This document shows positions 4,815 to 9,126 of a stretch of DNA of 9,126 nt, piece after piece (within the stretch, counting starts at the first letter, position 1; each line of letters opens with the position of its first letter). The DNA is from Planctomycetota bacterium (GTDB taxonomy: Bacteria; Planctomycetota; Phycisphaerae; FEN-1346). The position numbers were made by a program, and so were the translations under genes. Location of the stretch: contig JAPLML010000123.1 in assembly GCA_026387055.1 (NCBI GenBank), positions 1-9,126 of the forward strand, read 5' to 3'. Below the pieces are notes generated by a model, which did not search any database, was not told where the DNA came from, and saw nothing but the letters and a program-made list of their open reading frames with translations.

Positions 4815-6722
4815 ATGAACGTCCTGGTATCGTCACTCACGCTGGCGGGGCTGGCCCTGGTGGCCGCGGGGGCACTGGCTGCCGAGGGGCCTTCGCCGGC
4901 GGCCCCGCGGGGCATTCCGGCCCCCCTGCCAGACCATCCGGGCAACGTCTTCCTGGCGGGCGAGGCCGTGACGGTCCCCGTGCCCGCCAAGGACGGCGCC
5001 GCCTGGGAGGCCGTCGATTACGAGGGCAAGAAGGTGGCGGAGGGCAAGGTCGTCGGCGGGCGGGCGGCCGCCGGAACGCTCGGCGCCGGCTGGTACGAGA
5101 TCCGCTGGACCGCCCACGACGGCGGCGCCGCCGGGCAGGTCGCGGCCGGAGTTCTGGCGCCGCTCAAGTCCCCGACGCCGAAGCGCTCGCCCATCGGACT
5201 CGACGTGGCGATGGCGTGGTTCTACCCGGAGGCCAAGATGCCCGCCGTCGCGAACCTCTGCACCCTCGCGGGGATCAACTGGGTCCGCGACCGGCTGAAC
5301 TGGGCCGAGATGGAACCCGAGCGCGGCCGCCTCTCCCCGCCGGGCACGAAGTACGACGCCTCGGCCCGCCTCCAGTCGGCGGCGGGACTCCAGGTCCTCC
5401 AGGTCGACCACATCTCCCCCGCCTGGGCCAACCCCGACACCAAGCGGTTCCCGACAGACCTGCGCGACGCCCACCGTTTCTGGCGCGAGATGGCCAAGCG
5501 CTGGGCCGGGCAGGTGGCGGCCTTCGAGCCGTGGAACGAGGCCGACATCGACGCCTTCGGCGGCCACACGGGCGCCGAGATGGCCTCGATGCAGAAGGCG
5601 TCGTGCCTGGGCCTGAAGGCCGGGAACCGCGACGCGATCGGCTGCCTGAACGTCTTTGCGCTCGCCCAGAAGGCGATCCTCCGGGACCTCGACGCCAACC
5701 AGGCATGGCCGTATTTCGACACGTTCAACCTTCACCATTACGCGCCGACGGACCAGTACCCGGGTATCTACGCCGAGTTCCGGGCCTCGAGCGCCGGCCG
5801 CCCGCTCTGGGTGACGGAGTTCGCCGTGCCCGTCCCGTGGTCGGGGGACGAGAAGCTCAAGGAGCCGAGCGGGGGGGATCTGCGGGTCCAGGCCCAGCGC
5901 GTCGCCCAGGTCTTCGCGGCCAGCCTGCACGAGGGACCCGCGGCCTCGTTCTACTTCCTGCTGCCGCACTACGCGGAGGGCAAGACGCAGTTCGGCATCA
6001 TCCGGCCGGACCTCACGCCGCGGCCGGCATTCGTGGCCCTGGCGGCCGTGGGGCGATTGCTGGCGGACGCGAAGCCGCTCGGCCGCCTGAAGAACGCCCC
6101 GCAGAGCGTGCGAGCCTACCTGTTCCGCGCCAAGCCCGACGGCCAGGACCGCGAGGTCCTCGTCGCGTGGACGAAGGCGGGCGAGGCCGACCTCGCCGTG
6201 CCCGCCGCACCGGAGTCGGCGCTCGATCACCTGGGCCGCCCCATCGCCGGGGCCGGCGCCACGCTGAAGCTTTCAGGCGCTCCCGTCTTTGCGGTCTTCC
6301 CCGCCGGGACGGCCGCGAAGATCGTCCTCGAAGCGCCGCCCGCGCCGGCGCCGAAGCTTCCGGGCGAGCCGTCGCCGGTGGTCCTCCAGGCCGCCTGGCC
6401 CAAGGAGCGCCGGGCGCTCGACAAGTCGGCGTACCGCCTCGGCACCTCGAAGGTCGAGACGATCCCCGTATATGTCTACAACTTCTCCGAGCAACCGGTC
6501 GAGGGGAAGCTGAGCACGGCCATCCCCGAAGGGTGGCACATCCAGCTCCCGGCCCGGGTGAAGGTCGGCCCGGGCGAGAGGGTGGAGCTGGCGATGGTCG
6601 TCAACTGCCGCGCCGCCGCCTCGCCCCAGACGCAGACGATCCGCATCGCGGGTGACTTCGGCAAGGCGGGCAAGCCGGTCCTGGCGATCCAGATCCTGCC
6701 CGAATCAACCAGCGCCCGGTGA
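4815..6722 (+). CDS. secreted clan GH-A glycoside hydrolase (GH39/PslG-like barrel) with C-terminal beta-domain
   Basis: A 635-residue exported enzyme. A Sec signal peptide spans about residues 1-23 (ending ALA/A). Residues 24-120 look like an N-terminal beta-domain (WEAVDYEGKKVAEGKVVGG, GWYEIRWTAHD). A TIM barrel covers about 125-425. The acid/base is Glu242 in FEPWNEADI, at the end of strand 4 as in clan GH-A. The nucleophile is Glu335 in LWVTEFAVP, at the end of strand 7. VRDRLNW, the HHY motif and FYFLLPHYAEGKTQFGI fit the same fold. A short beta region follows, then residues about 520-632 form an Ig-like/NEW3-type domain (VETIPVYVYNFSEQPVEGKL). The reaction would be retaining hydrolysis of a beta-linked polysaccharide. 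GH39, GH5-like or an unclassified GH-A family are all possible, and the substrate is unknown. The ATG at 4815 is six bases after GAGG. A 10-bp hairpin follows the stop, so it appears to be a single-gene unit. Confidence 0.87.
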   Translation: MNVLVSSLTLAGLALVAAGALAAEGPSPAAPRGIPAPLPDHPGNVFLAGEAVTVPVPAKDGAAWEAVDYEGKKVAEGKVVGGRAAAGTLGAGWYEIRWTAHDGGAAGQVAAGVLAPLKSPTPKRSPIGLDVAMAWFYPEAKMPAVANLCTLAGINWVRDRLNWAEMEPERGRLSPPGTKYDASARLQSAAGLQVLQVDHISPAWANPDTKRFPTDLRDAHRFWREMAKRWAGQVAAFEPWNEADIDAFGGHTGAEMASMQKASCLGLKAGNRDAIGCLNVFALAQKAILRDLDANQAWPYFDTFNLHHYAPTDQYPGIYAEFRASSAGRPLWVTEFAVPVPWSGDEKLKEPSGGDLRVQAQRVAQVFAASLHEGPAASFYFLLPHYAEGKTQFGIIRPDLTPRPAFVALAAVGRLLADAKPLGRLKNAPQSVRAYLFRAKPDGQDREVLVAWTKAGEADLAVPAAPESALDHLGRPIAGAGATLKLSGAPVFAVFPAGTAAKIVLEAPPAPAPKLPGEPSPVVLQAAWPKERRALDKSAYRLGTSKVETIPVYVYNFSEQPVEGKLSTAIPEGWHIQLPARVKVGPGERVELAMVVNCRAAASPQTQTIRIAGDFGKAGKPVLAIQILPESTSAR

Positions 6723-6759
6723 ATACGACCTCTCGCCTTATTTCGCCCCCGGTGAATAC
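6715..6759 (+). repeat. 12-bp direct repeat CCCGGTGAATAC, 33 bp apart, across the hydrolase stop
   Basis: CCCGGTGAATAC occurs at 6715-6726 and again at 6748-6759. The first copy contains the TGA stop of the hydrolase (6720-6722). The second copy forms the left arm and loop of the hairpin at 6745-6768. The 33-bp offset keeps the frame. Confidence 0.6.
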
Positions 6760-6768
6760 ACCGGGGGC
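6745..6768 (+). terminator. strong 10-bp hairpin after the glycoside hydrolase gene
   Basis: GCCCCCGGTG (6745-6754) and CACCGGGGGC (6759-6768) pair perfectly around an AATA loop. It starts 22 nt after the hydrolase stop, where a terminator is expected. No T tract follows (ATCATACACC), so it may act with Rho, as a 3'-end stabiliser, or by an unusual mechanism. Confidence 0.5.
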
Positions 6769-6828
6769 ATCATACACCCGGGGCTGCTTTACCCAACGCC
6801 CACCTTGGCCCTTCGCGGCGAAAAACTC

Positions 6829-6857
6829 TTGGGGTTTCCGGGCAGCGCGTATATCAT
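6829..6857 (+). promoter_or_regulatory. possible sigma-70-like promoter of the sigma-54 activator gene
   Basis: TTGGGG (6829-6834) and TATCAT (6852-6857) are exactly 17 bp apart, with predicted +1 near 6864. That gives a leader of about 36 nt. The -35 is only four of six to consensus, so this is a moderate call. I found no proper -24/-12 element here, which suggests the activator is not itself sigma-54-dependent. Confidence 0.38.
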
Positions 6858-6899
6858 TGTCGAGCGTAAAGCGGGCCACGAGTTTGGGGTACGTTACAG

Positions 6900-8477
6900 G
6901 TGAGCGAAGAAACTCTAGCCGTGGGCAAGGACCGCGCGGCAGTTCATCGCGAGATCAGGGAGCTGACGCTCCTTTTCGAGATCAGCCAGACGCTCGACCG
7001 CGTCCTGGATGTCCGCGACGCCGTCGGCCCCGTGCTCCAGGCGATGGCCAGGCACATGGGGATGATGCGCGGCACGATCGCCCTCCTGAATCCCGACACC
7101 CGGGAGATCTTCATCGAGGCCGCCTATGGCCTGTCGGCCAGCCAGCAGGGGCGCGGCCGCTACAAGCTCGGCGAAGGCGTCACGGGCAAGGTCGTGGCCA
7201 CGGGCCGGCCGGCCGTGGTCCCGCGAATCTCCGAAGAGCCGCTGTTCCTGGACCGCACAGGCGCCCGCAAGGGCGTGAACAAGGCCGACATCTCCTTCAT
7301 TTGCGTCCCCATCAAGCTGGGCACGGGGACGATCGGCGCCCTGAGCGCCGACCGCCTCTTCGCCGACGGCATCTCGTTGAAGGAGGATCTGCGGCTGCTG
7401 TCGATCATCGCCTCGATGATCGCCCAGGCGGTGCGCCTGCGGCAGTCGGCCCAGGCCGAGCGCCAGCGCCTGATGGAGGAGAACCTGCGGCTCCAGGAGG
7501 AACTCAAGGACCGCTTCCGCCCCGCCAACATCATCGGCAACGCCAAGACGATGCAGGTGGTCTACGACCTCATCGCCCAGGTCGCGCCGTCCGACACGAC
7601 CGTGCTCCTGCGCGGCGAGAGCGGCTGCGGCAAAGAACTCGTCGCCCACGCCGTCCATTACGCGAGCGCCCGCGCCGCCAAGCGCTTCATCAAGGTCAAC
7701 TGCGCGGCCCTGACCGAGACGCTGATCGAGAGCGAACTCTTTGGCCACGAGAAGGGCGCGTTCACCGGCGCCATCGCCGAGCGCAAGGGGCGCTTCGAGC
7801 TGGCCCACGGCGGGACGATCTTCCTCGACGAGATCGGCGACCTCTCGGCCGCCACGCAGATCCGCCTCCTTCGGGTCCTCCAGGAGAAGGAGTTCGAGCG
7901 GGTCGGCGGGAACGAGACCATTAAGACCGACGCCCGCGTCATCGCCGCCACGAACCGCCACCTCGAGCAGATGGTCGAGCAGGGCAAGTTCCGCCAGGAC
8001 CTCTATTACCGCTTGAACGTCTTCCCCATTCACATCCCGCCCCTGAGGGAGCGCAAGACCGACATCCCCCTCTTGGCCGACTTCTTCGTCGACAAGTACA
8101 GCACGCTCCACCACAAGAGCATCAAGCGCATCTCCACGCCGGCTATTGATATGCTGATGAGTTACCATTGGCCGGGCAACGTCCGCGAGCTCGAAAACTG
8201 CGTCGAGCGGGCCGTCCTCATCTCGGGCGACGACGTCATCCACGGCCACCACCTCCCGCCGACGCTCCAGACCGCTGAGGCCACGGGAACGCCGCCCCCC
8301 GGCAACCTCGATGCCGCCCTCGACCGGCTGGAGCGCGAGATGCTCCTCGACGCCCTGAAATCCTCGCGCGGCAACATGGCGAAGGCCGCCCGGGCCCTCG
8401 GCATCAGCGAGCGCCTCATGGGACTGCGGGTCGCCAAGCACGGCATCGCCCCCAAGCGGTTCCGCACAACAAGGTAA
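6900..8477 (+). CDS. NifA-type sigma-54-dependent transcriptional activator (GAF, AAA+, Fis HTH)
   Basis: A 525-residue cytoplasmic bacterial enhancer-binding protein that uses ATP to open sigma-54 RNA polymerase complexes. Residues about 20-180 are a GAF sensor of the NifA kind (RYKLGEGVTGKVVATGRPAV, EEPLFLDRTGAR, LSADRLF). A helical, probably coiled-coil linker follows (about 180-208). The AAA+ domain runs about 213-445: Walker A GESGCGKE at 239-246, the sigma-54-contacting GAFTGA loop at 286-291, Walker B GTIFLDE at 305-311, and YHWPGNVRELENC with the sensor II region. A Fis-type helix-turn-helix lies at about 480-515 (NMAKAARALGISERLMGLRV). The Walker A has Cys243 where Thr or Ser is normal. 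The GTG at 6900 is taken as start because GAF-like sequence begins soon after; its ribosome site is weak (GGGG ten bases upstream), and a GTG at 6921 is an alternative. The next gene is amtB with a sigma-54 promoter, so nitrogen control is the likely role. No nif gene is in view, so the name nifA is not given. Confidence 0.94.
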   Translation: MSEETLAVGKDRAAVHREIRELTLLFEISQTLDRVLDVRDAVGPVLQAMARHMGMMRGTIALLNPDTREIFIEAAYGLSASQQGRGRYKLGEGVTGKVVATGRPAVVPRISEEPLFLDRTGARKGVNKADISFICVPIKLGTGTIGALSADRLFADGISLKEDLRLLSIIASMIAQAVRLRQSAQAERQRLMEENLRLQEELKDRFRPANIIGNAKTMQVVYDLIAQVAPSDTTVLLRGESGCGKELVAHAVHYASARAAKRFIKVNCAALTETLIESELFGHEKGAFTGAIAERKGRFELAHGGTIFLDEIGDLSAATQIRLLRVLQEKEFERVGGNETIKTDARVIAATNRHLEQMVEQGKFRQDLYYRLNVFPIHIPPLRERKTDIPLLADFFVDKYSTLHHKSIKRISTPAIDMLMSYHWPGNVRELENCVERAVLISGDDVIHGHHLPPTLQTAEATGTPPPGNLDAALDRLEREMLLDALKSSRGNMAKAARALGISERLMGLRVAKHGIAPKRFRTTR

Positions 8478-8509
8478 CCGACAGATCCGATTCCTACCGA
8501 ACGGTAACC
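8473..8509. promoter_or_regulatory. candidate upstream activator sites: two GGTAACC copies 30 bp apart
   Basis: GGTAACC is found at 8473-8479 (overlapping the activator's TAA stop) and 8503-8509. Each is a near-dyad GGT-A-ACC, and the second is joined to a TACCG-AA-CGGTA palindrome (8495-8506). They lie about 160 and 130 bp before the predicted amtB start, a usual distance for enhancer-binding proteins, and three helical turns apart. They do not match the known NifA site TGT-N10-ACA. Binding is inferred. Confidence 0.35.
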
Positions 8510-8607
8510 TCACCGGCAGCAGCGCATGCCGCCGGCCGTACGAAAAGTGAAGCGTAAATGCAGCAACTGTAAGTTATTATGGATCCTTCCCCAGGCGATC
8601 CTCCCTC

Positions 8608-8624
8608 TTGGCATCGCCCTTGCT
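8608..8624 (+). promoter_or_regulatory. sigma-54 (-24/-12) promoter of amtB
   Basis: TTGGCATCGCCCTTGCT matches the consensus TGGCAC-N5-TTGCW with one change (T for C after TGGCA). The invariant GG (8610-8611) and GC (8622-8623) have the exact 12-bp spacing that sigma-54 requires. Transcription should start near 8635, 73 nt before the amtB ATG. A sigma-54 activator is encoded directly upstream, which strongly supports the call. Confidence 0.8.
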
Positions 8625-8649
8625 CTGCCCCTATCCGTGCGAATCCGCA

Positions 8650-8668
8650 AGACCGGGTGTTCCGGTCT
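8650..8668 (+). other. hairpin in the amtB leader
   Basis: AGACCGG (8650-8656) and CCGGTCT (8662-8668) pair perfectly over 7 bp around GTGTT. It lies about 15 nt after the predicted transcription start and 22 nt before the ribosome site. It may stabilise the mRNA 5' end or attenuate. No T tract follows. Confidence 0.4.
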
Positions 8669-8707
8669 GGCGGCCTTGCCTGAGCGGCGTGGAGGGAGGA
8701 AACAGCT

Positions 8708-9126
8708 ATGAAGGTCGACACGGGCGACACGGCGTGGGTCCTGGCCGGGGCGGCCCTCGTCATGCTCATGACGCCCGGCCTGGCGTTCTTCTACGGCGGC
8801 CTGGTGCGTAGGAAGAACGTCCTCTCGATCCTCATGCAATGCATGATGATCCTCTGCCTCATCAGCCTCCAGTGGGCCCTCGTCGGCTACAGCCTCTCCT
8901 TCGGACCCGACTGGAAAGGCATCATCGGCGGACTCGACTGGATCGGCCTGAGGGGCGTCGGGGCGGAACCGAACCCGGACTACGCGGCCACGATCCCCGC
9001 GAGCGCGTTCATGATCTTCCAGGCGATGTTTGCCGTGATCACGCCCGCCCTCATCCTCGGCGCGTTCGCCGAGCGGATGCGGTTCGGCGCGTTCTGCCTC
9101 TTCTCGCTCCTCTGGGCAACGCTCAT
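8708..9126 (+). CDS. amtB: ammonium transporter AmtB, N-terminal part (cut by window end)
   Basis: The first 139 residues of an Amt/Rh-family inner-membrane channel that takes up ammonium. The opening DTAWVLAGAALVMLMTPGLA followed by FFYGGLVRRKNVL is the family's first transmembrane segment and signature. Helix 2 covers about 41-65, helix 3 about 98-118, and helix 4 begins near 126. FQAMFAVITPALILGAFAER aligns with the E. coli AmtB segment holding the first gate phenylalanine; here Phe104 and Phe108 keep its spacing, and Phe108 matches E. coli Phe107. The twin histidines lie beyond the window. Unlike E. coli AmtB, there is no separate cleavable signal peptide before helix 1. The ATG at 8708 has GGAGGGAGG eight bases upstream. 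Transcription should come from the -24/-12 promoter at 8608-8624 under the upstream activator. A glnK/glnB gene often follows, but that would lie outside. Confidence 0.95.
   Translation, partial: MKVDTGDTAWVLAGAALVMLMTPGLAFFYGGLVRRKNVLSILMQCMMILCLISLQWALVGYSLSFGPDWKGIIGGLDWIGLRGVGAEPNPDYAATIPASAFMIFQAMFAVITPALILGAFAERMRFGAFCLFSLLWATL

Noticed and set aside
4833..6230. 465-residue open frame antisense to the glycoside hydrolase
   Set aside because: Low-complexity Arg/Gly/Leu-rich translation opposite a gene with clear catalytic motifs; a shadow frame.
4808..6655. 615-residue plus-strand frame overlapping the glycoside hydrolase
   Set aside because: Translation is Arg/Pro/Gly-rich with no recognisable domain, while the other frame has a signal peptide and both catalytic glutamates.
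6805..6820. Possible -24/-12 element TTGGCCCTTCGCGGCG before the activator gene
   Set aside because: The -24 GG is present but the -12 position reads CG instead of GC, so the required element is absent.
6915..8513. 532-residue open frame antisense to the sigma-54 activator
   Set aside because: No family motif or ribosome site. It is a by-product of strong G/C bias at third codon positions of the real gene.
8526..8711. 61-residue plus-strand frame (MPPAVRKVKRKCSNCKLLW...) between the activator and amtB
   Set aside because: It has a Cys pair and a hydrophobic stretch, but it covers the sigma-54 promoter and amtB leader and lacks a ribosome site.

Overview
This GC-rich window reads like a chromosomal segment from a Planctomycetota-type bacterium, most likely an environmental genome. 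That is an inference from three things: the gene mix (secreted beta-helix and glycoside-hydrolase-like proteins, a free-standing prepilin with an FTLVE start and a GGWWYNETTGRFYV-type tail), very strong G/C preference at third codon positions, and dispersed REP-like palindromes. No rRNA, tRNA, CRISPR array, transposase or phage gene was seen.

Left part (1-2490): the 3' end of a probable parallel beta-helix protein; a lipoprotein-type glycerophosphodiester phosphodiesterase (GDPD) gene whose reading frame is broken by an exact 56-bp tandem duplication; a REP-like hairpin on each side of that gene; then a compact type II toxin-antitoxin operon (AbrB/MazE-fold antitoxin and PIN-domain toxin) with its own sigma-70-like promoter and a palindrome overlapping the -10 box. 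About 300 bp without a gene follow.

Middle (2491-6722): two minus-strand genes, a probable lipoprotein with an apparently interrupted TIM-barrel and a type II secretion/type IV pilin-like prepilin. A 354-bp intergenic region separates them from a plus-strand secreted clan GH-A glycoside hydrolase. These look like an extracellular polysaccharide or cell-surface set, although no substrate can be read from the sequence.

Right part (6745-9126): a GAF-AAA+-Fis sigma-54 activator of the NifA type, followed by a near-consensus -24/-12 (sigma-54) promoter and the 5' part of an ammonium transporter gene (amtB), cut by the window edge. The arrangement predicts a local nitrogen-control circuit in which the activator drives amtB. 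Two GGTAACC sites exactly 30 bp apart, at a typical upstream-activator distance, are candidate binding sites.

No wholly new multi-gene system is evident. The observations most worth following are the frameshifting duplication in GDPD, the REP-like repeat family, the activator/sigma-54/amtB control region, the interrupted-barrel lipoprotein and its apparently leaderless promoter.
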